Notes under the pieces: model-generated
Told to the model about the DNA's origin: nothing
Seen by the model: the letters and a program-made list of their open reading frames with translations, nothing else
Database searches by the model: none
NCBI GenBank assembly: GCA_902494565.1
Contig: CABUTN010000023.1
Coordinates: 1 to 29,786, forward strand
DNA from: an uncultured Collinsella sp.
GTDB lineage: Bacteria; Actinomycetota; Coriobacteriia; Coriobacteriales; Coriobacteriaceae
Direction: 5' to 3'
DNA length: 29,786 bases
Translations under genes and position numbers: made by a program
In this document: positions 23,738 through 29,786 of the stretch, one piece after another
Position numbering within the stretch: the stretch's first letter is position 1
Layout of the letters: the number at the start of each line of letters is the position of its first letter

Positions 23738-24808
23738 ATGTCGCTCGTTCTGGATATAAAAAAGCACTATCCCGGGTTTATGCTCGACATGCAGCTCGAG
23801 GCCGGCGAGGAGCGCGTGGCACTGCTGGGCGCCTCGGGTTGTGGCAAGAGCTGTACGCTGCGCTGCATTGCCGGCGTGGAGACACCCGACGAGGGCAAGA
23901 TCGTCGTCAACGGCGTGACCTTTTTTGACTCGGCGGCGGGCATCAACCTGTCGCCCCAGGAGCGCAAATGCGCCCTGCTGTTCCAAAACTATCAGCTGTT
24001 TCCCAACATGACGGTGGCCGATAACGTATGCGCCGGTGTAAAGGATGCGGGCGACGCCGCCGCGCGCAAAAAGCTCGCCGAGCGCTATCTGAGCATTTTC
24101 GGTCTAGCCGATTTTGCCGACCGCTATCCCGCGCGACTCTCGGGCGGTCAGCAGCAACGTGTGGCGCTTGCACGCATGGTGGCGGCGCATCCGGGCATTT
24201 TTATGTTCGACGAGCCCATGAGCGCACTCGATTCCTATCTTAAGAGCGCCCTCGAACAGAACATGCTCGACCTGTTCGATGTATGCAACCGCACCGTGCT
24301 CTACGTGAGCCACGATATTGACGAGGCATGCCGCCTGTGCCAGCGCATCTGCGTGATGCACAACGGTCATGTTGAGGAGGTCGGCTCCGTTGAGGACGTG
24401 GTCCGCCGTCCGCAGACGCTGGCAGCACTGCGTCTGACAGGGTGCAAAAACACGAGCCGTGCGCGCAAGATCGGCGACGAAGAAGTTGAGGCCCTTGACT
24501 GGGGCATGACCTTTAATGTGGGTCGCGAGGTTCCCGATAATGTGGCGTACCTGGGCATTCGCGCAAGCTACTTCCATGTTGACAATCGCGCGGAGCGGGG
24601 TCGCAACAGCTACGATTTGCACGTGGCCCGAGTGAGCGATTCGCGCTTTGAGCGCTTGGTGCTATTGGACGTGCCGCGTGCCGATGCGCCCACGCGTCTG
24701 CAGTGGAAGGTCAATAAAGTGGGCATGCCTGTCGACGAGCTGCCACAAGCAGGCGAGACGCTGCGCATGCATTTTGATGCCAGCAGGATTCATCTGGTTT
24801 GTCGGTAG
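23738..24808 (+). CDS. modC: Molybdate ABC transporter ATP-binding protein
   Basis: This 356-aa cytoplasmic ATPase powers ModB. Walker A is GASGCGKS (31-38), the Q-loop is in LLFQNYQLFPNM, the signature LSGGQQQR is at about 133-140, Walker B is IFMFDEPMSALD, and the switch histidine is in YVSHDIDE. The C-terminal 130 residues resemble the regulatory MOP/TOBE-type extension of ModC but are divergent. The ATG at 23738 follows the modB stop by 3 nt, with GGGAGG inside the end of modB about 10 nt upstream, indicating coupled translation. Confidence 0.93.
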   Translation: MSLVLDIKKHYPGFMLDMQLEAGEERVALLGASGCGKSCTLRCIAGVETPDEGKIVVNGVTFFDSAAGINLSPQERKCALLFQNYQLFPNMTVADNVCAGVKDAGDAAARKKLAERYLSIFGLADFADRYPARLSGGQQQRVALARMVAAHPGIFMFDEPMSALDSYLKSALEQNMLDLFDVCNRTVLYVSHDIDEACRLCQRICVMHNGHVEEVGSVEDVVRRPQTLAALRLTGCKNTSRARKIGDEEVEALDWGMTFNVGREVPDNVAYLGIRASYFHVDNRAERGRNSYDLHVARVSDSRFERLVLLDVPRADAPTRLQWKVNKVGMPVDELPQAGETLRMHFDASRIHLVCR

Positions 24809-24815
24809 GGCAGAG

Positions 24816-24856
24816 GGCGGGCTGTCGAGGATTCTCGGCAGCCCGCCGTTTCGTTC
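24816..24856 (+). terminator. Terminator after modC
   Basis: A 9-bp stem, GGCGGGCTG (24816-24824) with CAGCCCGCC (24839-24847), contains an inner CGAG/CTCG pair and is followed by GTTTCGTTC, a weak T-run. Confidence 0.75.
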
Positions 24857-25242
24857 CCTACCGTTCGCCGAATGTAGAATGGTAATTAATTATCAAGCAA
24901 GATAATAATTTATTAAAAGGCAACGGGTACCTCTGTCGTACGAATGTCAACGGTGTTCGCATAGTCGATGACCGTTGATATAGTTGACCTCAACTTGTAA
25001 AGGAGGGTGCGCACATGCCGCAGACGACATACATTCGCCGCGTTGCCGCGCGCGCCCTGTATATGGCTCGGAGTCGCATATGAGCGGGTATGTTCACGGC
25101 TCCGGGAGAGACGACGCACAACTAAATAATCGACCGCAAAGCAGGTTCCCTAAAATTCCGGGTTTGAGCACGGCCGGGCAATCGCCGTCCGTCGTGCATC
25201 GATACCGCTGTTATCCATTTTTGGTTCGAGAGGGGAACCGTC
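24857..25242 (+). promoter_or_regulatory. Leader region of the double-cubane operon
   Basis: This long gap starts with an AT-rich block containing the palindrome ATTATC-AAGCAA-GATAAT (around 24889-24906), likely promoter/operator DNA. TCAACGGT (24947-24954) pairs ACCGTTGA (24971-24978), while GTCAAC (24946-24951) can instead pair GTTGAC (24983-24988), so two folds compete. AGTTGA-CC-TCAACT (24982-24995) is a further palindrome. A 22-codon ORF follows. At the end, GGTTC (25223-25227) and GAACC (25235-25239) place the ribosome site of the next gene in a hairpin loop. Regulation at the RNA level is plausible. Confidence 0.45.
25015..25083 (+). CDS. Possible 22-aa leader ORF
   Basis: The ORF MPQTTYIRRVAARALYMARSRI has a near-perfect Shine-Dalgarno, AAAGGAGGG at 24999-25007, 7 nt before the ATG. 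It is basic (five Arg of 22). Its stop overlaps the start (ATGA at 25080-25083) of a 56-codon frame that runs to 25250, past the start of the next gene at 25243. That frame has no recognisable family and may exist only by chance. The strong ribosome site suggests real translation, perhaps as a leader peptide for the double-cubane operon. Confidence 0.35.
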   Translation: MPQTTYIRRVAARALYMARSRI

Positions 25243-26526
25243 ATGGCTGAAGAATTTGATTTCCATCCGATGTGGGAGAGCCTCGGCATGAATCTTGCCG
25301 ACCACGACATGCTGCTGGGCGCCGTGGGTCAGATGTACGGCGATATGTTCCTGACGCAGAACAATCGCCCCAAGTCCACGTCCTACCTGGATTTTGTCGC
25401 CACCAACATCCACAGCGGCCGTATTAAGGAGATGCTCGACAAGAAGGAGGCCGGCGAGGCCACCAAGATTGTTGGCAGCTTTTGCGTGTACGTGCCCGAG
25501 GAGATCGTACTTGCCTGTGACGGCATTCCCGTGGGCCTGTGCTCGGGTGCCGACTGGGCAACCGACAAGGTCGAGGAGCACTTGCCGCGCAACACCTGTC
25601 CGCTCATCAAGAGCTTTGCCGGCTTTAAGCTGGGCGAGGTCTGCCCCTACATTGAGTCGAGTGACCTGGTGGTGGGCGAGAACACCTGCGATGGCAAGAA
25701 GAAGGCCTACGAGTTTTTTGCCACGCAAAAGAACATGTACGTCATGGATATTCCCAACGTACACGACGAGTCGACGCTCGTGACCTGGAAGGCCGAGGTC
25801 AAGAAGCTCGCCGCCAAGATCGAGGAAGAGTGCGGCGTCACGATTACGCCCGAGCGTCTGAAGGCCGCCATCCACGCCGTCAACGAAAAGCGCCGCGCCC
25901 TGCAGCGCCTCGCTGCCACGCGCGCTGCCGACCCGGCGCCCATCAGCGGTCTCGACAGCCTGCTGACCGTCCAGGCCGCCTTTATGGACGACACGCCGCG
26001 TCTGACCGGAGCCATTAACGATATGGCGGCTGAGTGCGAGCAGCGTGTCGAGGCCGGCGAGGGCGTGGCGCCCAGGGGGACCAAGCGCATCCTGTACACC
26101 GGTACGCCCATGGCCGTGCCCAACTGGAAGCTGTTCAACCTCATCGAGAAGGCCGGCGGCGTCGTGGTGGGCGAGGAGTCCTGCACGGGTTCGCGCTATT
26201 ACAAGGACTTGGTCGATGAGTCCGGTGAGACGGTCGACGAGATGCTCGATGCCATCGCCGAGCGCTACTTTAAGATCAACTGCGCTGTCTTTACGCCCAA
26301 CGACCAGCGTATGAAGGACATTGTCCAGATGGCCAAGGACCTGCATGCCGACGGTATCGTCGACGTGGCCCTGCAGTTCTGCACGCTCTACGAGATGGAG
26401 TCGTTTGCCGTGGAGAAGGCCGCCGAGGATGCCGGCATTCCGTTTATGCACATCACGACCGACTACGCCGGCGAGGACGCAGGCCAGCTGCAAACCAGGA
26501 TTGAGGCTTTCTTGGAAACCATTTAG
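25243..26526 (+). CDS. Double-cubane cluster / 2-hydroxyacyl-CoA dehydratase-family protein, paralog 1
   Basis: This 427-aa protein belongs to the HgdB/BcrC/YjiM superfamily. Within it, the lack of a second dehydratase-type subunit and the ENTCDGKKK motif point to the double-cubane [8Fe-9S] proteins, which perform ATP-driven low-potential reductions. Cysteines 81, 100, 119, 134 and 149 match paralog 2 cysteines 42, 61, 80, 95 and 110 at a constant 39-residue offset; Cys314, 347 and 380 also match. A TGCP cysteine of paralog 2 is Thr here (TGTP, about 287-289). It has a 39-residue longer N terminus. The substrate is unknown. The ATG at 25243 has GAGAGGGG 8 nt upstream, inside a hairpin loop. 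Confidence 0.83.
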   Translation: MAEEFDFHPMWESLGMNLADHDMLLGAVGQMYGDMFLTQNNRPKSTSYLDFVATNIHSGRIKEMLDKKEAGEATKIVGSFCVYVPEEIVLACDGIPVGLCSGADWATDKVEEHLPRNTCPLIKSFAGFKLGEVCPYIESSDLVVGENTCDGKKKAYEFFATQKNMYVMDIPNVHDESTLVTWKAEVKKLAAKIEEECGVTITPERLKAAIHAVNEKRRALQRLAATRAADPAPISGLDSLLTVQAAFMDDTPRLTGAINDMAAECEQRVEAGEGVAPRGTKRILYTGTPMAVPNWKLFNLIEKAGGVVVGEESCTGSRYYKDLVDESGETVDEMLDAIAERYFKINCAVFTPNDQRMKDIVQMAKDLHADGIVDVALQFCTLYEMESFAVEKAAEDAGIPFMHITTDYAGEDAGQLQTRIEAFLETI

Positions 26527-26543
26527 GGCTATCCGTCCCGGCG

Positions 26544-26642
26544 GCTTCCCCAGGCACCCGATCTTGCCGTTCAAACCGTCGCTTGCGTACCAAAGTATGC
26601 GGCGCTTCTCTTTCACGGCAACCTCGGGCACCTGGGAAGGCC
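26544..26642 (+). repeat. Structured hairpin repeat, copy 3 (inside the double-cubane operon)
   Basis: The element fills the gap between the two paralogs. The outer arm around 26544-26560 pairs imperfectly with 26623-26642, including CCCGA/TCGGG. TTGCCGT (26564-26570) pairs ACGGCAA (26615-26621). GCGTAC-CAAA-GTATGC (26585-26600) is the apical hairpin. TTCAA follows the 5' TGCC arm and TCTTTCA precedes the 3' GGCA arm, as in copies 1 and 2. The pair after TGCC is T-A in copies 1 and 2 and G-C here, a compensatory change. Confidence 0.6.
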
Positions 26643-26680
26643 GTTTCCTTGGTCGGTTAAAAGGTTTGTTAAGGAGTTAT

Positions 26681-27844
26681 ATGTCGGAAAATATTGAGCA
26701 GCCGTTGCCGTCCACGTTTGAGGAGTTCAACGAGCAGCGCAAGGCGGCGTTTATTCGCGTCAAGGATTACAAACAGGCGGGCAATCGCCTGATCGGTTTT
26801 CTGTGCAGCTATACGCCGCTCGAGATTATCGATGCCGCGGGGGCCGCAAGTGTCGCTCTGTGCGGTACGTCCGATGAGGTGATTCCCGAGGCCGAGAAGG
26901 TGCTGCCGGCAAACCTCTGCCCGCTCATCAAGTCGACCTACGGCTTTGCCTACTCGCAAAAGTGTCCGTTTACGTACTTTAGCGACATGATCATCGGTGA
27001 GACCACGTGTGACGGCAAGAAGAAGATGTACGAGCTGCTCAACGAGCTCAAGCGCACACACATTCTGCATCTTCCGCAGAGCCGCGACCGTGCCTACGAG
27101 CGTGAAGGCTGGTACGAGGAGTGCCGCCTGCTTAAGGAGGAGCTCGAGGGCTTCTACGGCATCACGATTACCGATGACGACCTGCGCGCCGCTGTCCGTC
27201 GTCGCAACCGCTTGCGTGCGGCCCAGCTCGAGATGTTTGCGCTGCAGGCTAACCAGCCGGCGGCCATGAGCGGCGTCGACCTGATGAGCACCATGTTTGC
27301 CGGTACGTTCAGCTTTGATATCGAGGCCTATACGGACCAGCTCGAGCAAAAGGTTGCCAAGCTGCGCGAGGCCTACGACGCGGGCGAGCGCCCGGTCGCG
27401 GCGGATGCCAAGCGCATTCTGATCACCGGCTGCCCGGTGGGCGGCGTGATCAACAAGATCGGTCGCACCATCGAGTCCAACGGCGGCGTGGTCGTGTGCA
27501 TGGACGATTGCTCGGGCGAGCGTACGGCCGCCATGATGATCGACCCCGACGCTCCCGATATCCTACGCGCCATTGCCGATCGCTACTTGGACATTAATTG
27601 CTCGGTCATGACGCCCAACGACGGCCGCATGGACAACACCTTGGCCATGTGCGAGAAGTACCACGTGGATGGTGTGGTGGAAAACGTGCTGCAGGCATGC
27701 CACACCTTCAACGTTGAGAGCGCTCGTATGCAGGAGGCCGTCGAGGGTGCGGGCATTCCGTACATGAAGATCGAGACCGATTACAGCAACGGTGATATGG
27801 GCCAGATCGAGACCCGCATCGCTGCCTTTATCGAGACTCTGTAG
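26681..27844 (+). CDS. Double-cubane cluster / 2-hydroxyacyl-CoA dehydratase-family protein, paralog 2
   Basis: This 387-aa paralog of the preceding gene is close in length to YjiM and the double-cubane reductases. Candidate cluster ligands are Cys42, 61, 80, 95 and 110 (in LCSYTP, ALCGTS, NLCPLIKS, KCPF, TTCDGKKK), Cys251 (TGCPVGG), Cys277 (DDCSGERT), Cys307 and Cys340 (LQACHTFNVES). The C-terminal ETDYSNGDMGQIETRIAAFIETL matches the family end. The ATG at 26681 has AAGGAG 4 nt upstream; the long in-frame extension back to 26321 is out-of-frame shadow of paralog 1. It probably acts with the activator encoded downstream; the reductive substrate is unknown. Confidence 0.87.
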   Translation: MSENIEQPLPSTFEEFNEQRKAAFIRVKDYKQAGNRLIGFLCSYTPLEIIDAAGAASVALCGTSDEVIPEAEKVLPANLCPLIKSTYGFAYSQKCPFTYFSDMIIGETTCDGKKKMYELLNELKRTHILHLPQSRDRAYEREGWYEECRLLKEELEGFYGITITDDDLRAAVRRRNRLRAAQLEMFALQANQPAAMSGVDLMSTMFAGTFSFDIEAYTDQLEQKVAKLREAYDAGERPVAADAKRILITGCPVGGVINKIGRTIESNGGVVVCMDDCSGERTAAMMIDPDAPDILRAIADRYLDINCSVMTPNDGRMDNTLAMCEKYHVDGVVENVLQACHTFNVESARMQEAVEGAGIPYMKIETDYSNGDMGQIETRIAAFIETL

Positions 27845-27852
27845 TTGACGGT

Positions 27853-27883
27853 ATGTGACAAAGGGACTGTCCCTTTGTCACAT
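27853..27883. repeat. Palindromic repeat, second copy
   Basis: A perfect palindrome lies between paralog 2 and the activator gene. ATGTGACAAAGGGA (27853-27866) pairs with 27870-27883; the central bases CTG let it extend to 15 bp. It is the same element as the xpt terminator at 16191-16221, differing only in the centre, but has no T-run and sits inside a likely operon. Confidence 0.8.
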
Positions 27884-27948
27884 GTGAGGGAGGATGCCAG
27901 GGCGCCTGAACGCGCCGCTACCTTTGATGTTTAGATTGGGAGAGAGCC

Positions 27949-28713
27949 ATGATAGGGATCGGGATCGATATCGGGTCTACGGCGGCTAAGGCTGCTGTGG
28001 TCGACGGGGAGGGTTCGGTGGCGTGGACGTGCGTGCAGCCAACCGGGTTCTCCTCGGTCGATGCGGCCGAGCGCTTGCACGGCGAGCTTGCCGCGGCTGG
28101 CTATGACGTGGCTGCTGACGATGTTCGCGTGGTCGCGACTGGCTACGGCCGTGTCGCCGTGCCCTATGCGCACAAGGTCGTGACCGAGATCACCTGCCAC
28201 GGTACCGGTGCCGTGCGTCTGTTTGGCGACCACGGCACCGTGATCGATGTGGGCGGCCAGGACACCAAGGTCATCCAGCTTAAAGGCGGTCGCGTGGCCA
28301 AATTTGCCATGAACGACAAGTGCGCTGCCGGAACGGGGCGCTTTTTGGAGATCATGGCCGACCGCCTAGGCATTTCCCAGCAGCAGATGGCCGACCTGGC
28401 GCGTTCTGGCGAGCCCACCAAGATCAGCAGCATGTGCACGGTGTTTGCCGAAAGTGAGGTTATCAGCCTCATCGGTCGTGGCGAGCCGCGCGAGAACATC
28501 GCCCGCGGCGTTATCGAAAGCGTCGTGTCGCGCGTGGCGACTATGGCCGGACAGGCGGCGGGTGCTCCGTACTACCTGACGGGAGGCCTGTGCGAGAACG
28601 CCTACGTTGTGGAGCGGCTGGCCGCGCTGCTGGGCTCGCCGGTCGCCACCTCGCCCCAGGCCCGCTTTGCCGGTGCCATCGGTGCGGCGATTCGCGCGCA
28701 GGCGCTCAATTAA
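27949..28713 (+). CDS. ATP-dependent activator of the double-cubane / dehydratase proteins
   Basis: This 254-aa activator of the BcrAD/HgdC/YjiL family is a homodimeric ASKHA-fold ATPase holding one [4Fe-4S] cluster between subunits. It uses ATP hydrolysis to push an electron into its partner. GIGIDIGSTAAKAAV (3-17) is phosphate-binding motif 1, VIDVGGQDTKVI (98-109) phosphate motif 2, and TGGLCENA the adenosine region. Cys125 (NDKCAAGTGRF) and Cys163 (SSMCTVFAESEV) are the cluster ligands. Length fits the single-domain type. The ATG at 27949 has GGGAGAGA upstream. It is the only activator in the window and presumably serves both paralogs. Confidence 0.92.
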   Translation: MIGIGIDIGSTAAKAAVVDGEGSVAWTCVQPTGFSSVDAAERLHGELAAAGYDVAADDVRVVATGYGRVAVPYAHKVVTEITCHGTGAVRLFGDHGTVIDVGGQDTKVIQLKGGRVAKFAMNDKCAAGTGRFLEIMADRLGISQQQMADLARSGEPTKISSMCTVFAESEVISLIGRGEPRENIARGVIESVVSRVATMAGQAAGAPYYLTGGLCENAYVVERLAALLGSPVATSPQARFAGAIGAAIRAQALN

Positions 28714-28783
28714 TGCATCCGCCGTAGGCTCGCATTCATGCGTATACTGGGAGAAAATGATTGCCCGATGAGAGGAGGTATCG

Positions 28784-29786
28784 ATGGCTGACGATCAGAT
28801 TAAGCTCACGTCCATGACGGCCGCGAGCGGTTGAGCCGCTAAGTTAGCTCCCGGAGCCCTCGCCCAGGTCCTGGGCGATTTACCCAATGTGCATAACGAC
28901 AACTTGCTCGTGGGGTTCGATACCTCCGACGATGCGAGCGTCTTTCGCGTTGGCGATAACCTGGGGCTCGTGCAGTCCATCGACTTCTTCCCACCGATGG
29001 TCGACGACCCGTTTTTGTTTGGCCAGATCGCCGCGGCCAACTCGCTGTCGGACATCTACGCCATGGGCGGGCGGCCGAGCCATGCCATGAACTTGCTGTG
29101 CATCCCGAGCTGCCTTGGCGTTGAGGTTGCCGGCCAGATTTTGGCGGGTGGCGCCGACAAGTGCGTCGAGGCGGGTTGCTCCGTCGCGGGCGGTCACACC
29201 ATCAACGACGACGAGCCCAAGTACGGTCTGTCCGTGAGCGGTTTTGTCGCGCTCGACCGCATGCTCGCCAACAGCGGCGCGCACGTGGACGATGTTCTGC
29301 TGCTGACCAAGGAGATCGGCTCGGGCATCATCACCACGGCCATTAAGGGCGAGCTCATCGAGCAGGACGAGGCCAGCCGGATGTTTGACTCGATGCGCAC
29401 CCTCAACGAGGCACCGATTCGTCTGGCCGAGGGACTCGAGCTTCACGGCTGCACCGACATTACGGGCTTTGGCCTGATCGGGCATGCGTGCGAGATGGCC
29501 GAGGGCTCGGGCGTGCAAATCGAGCTCGCGTCGGGGGCGGTGCCGCTCTTTGACCAGGTGCTCGACATGGCGCGTCTGGGCATTATCCCTGCCGGCGCCT
29601 ACCGCAATCTGGACTTCTTTGGCCCGCGCGTGGCTGCCGACGAGGACCTGGAGCCGGGCATGCTCGACGCGCTGTACGATCCGCAGACGTCAGGTGGCCT
29701 GCTCATCGCGGCGCCTGCTGCCGATGTGGATGAGCTTGCGCGCCGTCTGCATGCCGAGGGGCGCGTTGCCGCTACAATCGGCCGCG
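28784..29786 (+). CDS. selD: Selenide, water dikinase (selenoprotein, UGA = Sec17), partial
   Basis: This is selenophosphate synthetase, making selenophosphate from selenide and ATP for selenocysteine tRNA and other selenium uses. About 334 codons are seen before the window ends; the family is about 345. Codon 17 is TGA (28832-28834), followed by the same frame without other stops. It aligns with catalytic Cys17 of bacterial SelD, with Lys at position 20 retained (SGUAAK). VGFDTSDDASVF, DFFPPMVDDPFLFGQIAAANSLSDIYAMGG and AGGHTINDDEPKYG are family motifs. The ATG at 28784 has AGGAGG 5 nt upstream. Automatic callers may split or truncate it at the UGA. Confidence 0.95.
28832..28878 (+). promoter_or_regulatory. 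UGA and putative bacterial SECIS hairpin in selD
   Basis: Downstream of the Sec UGA, TCGCCCAG (28860-28867) pairs CTGGGCGA (28871-28878) with a GTC loop, an 8-bp stem. Its apical AGGUC sequence recalls the GGUC loop of the E. coli fdhF element. The loop is about 33 nt after the UGA. A smaller GCTC/GAGC stem lies between. SelB would bind such a hairpin to deliver Sec-tRNA. Confidence 0.6.

Noticed and set aside
28784..28834. selD as a pseudogene with an early stop
   Set aside because: The TGA lies exactly at the catalytic Cys/Sec position, a hairpin follows, and the remaining frame is intact; Sec decoding explains it.
1..29786. tRNA genes, CRISPR arrays, insertion sequences, prophage genes
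   Set aside because: No tRNA cloverleaf, regularly spaced repeats, transposase or phage proteins were seen on reading the sequence and translations.

Overview
The window looks like chromosomal DNA of a high-GC, strictly anaerobic actinomycete-type bacterium. Class Coriobacteriia, and Collinsella or a close relative, is the best guess. The reasons are the GC-rich codon use, a short four-domain ribosomal protein S1, oxygen-sensitive Fe-S enzymes (cysteine desulfidase type, double-cubane proteins), selenocysteine use, and many intergenic hairpins. This assignment is inference from gene content; no search was run. Nothing indicates a phage, plasmid or integrated island, and base composition is even throughout.

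Layout. 1-320: repeats and a 33-bp inverted repeat. 322-1149 (-): Cof-type HAD phosphatase. 1150-4970: argG and argH, with an arginine-rich 24-codon leader ORF before argG and a 56-codon ORF before argH. 5180-6296: ndk, convergent with rpiB. 6568-7887: cysteine desulfidase family gene. 8081-8839 (-): a second HAD hydrolase. 9155-10379: rpsA. 10662-11023: RNase P RNA. 11297-11932: YigZ/IMPACT protein. 12000-12446 (-): C_GCAxxG_C_C protein. 12698-13981: O-acetylhomoserine sulfhydrylase type enzyme. 14123-15427: MFS exporter. 15585-16163: xpt. 16247-16627: small GGQ release-factor-like protein. 16714-19183 (-): ClC channel and lipid kinase. 19394-24808: molybdenum block moeA-mog-modA-modB-modC. 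25243-28713: two double-cubane/2-hydroxyacyl-CoA dehydratase-like proteins and their ATP-dependent activator. 28784 to the right edge: selD, read through an in-frame UGA.

The right third reads as an anaerobic redox-cofactor neighbourhood: molybdate uptake and molybdenum insertion, an ATP-driven low-potential Fe-S reductase pair, and selenophosphate synthesis. The left part is housekeeping and amino-acid metabolism. argG appears to sit behind a leader-peptide attenuator.

The observations most worth follow-up are: (1) a family of three long intergenic hairpins (7928-8025, 11040-11138, 26544-26642) that share internal motifs while their stems change in compensating fashion, so a structured RNA or hairpin repeat family; (2) the Arg-codon-rich leader ORF and alternative hairpins before argG; (3) a ModB permease with a roughly 200-residue N-terminal extracytoplasmic domain; (4) paired double-cubane paralogs served by one activator; (5) selenocysteine in SelD itself, with a plausible SECIS hairpin.
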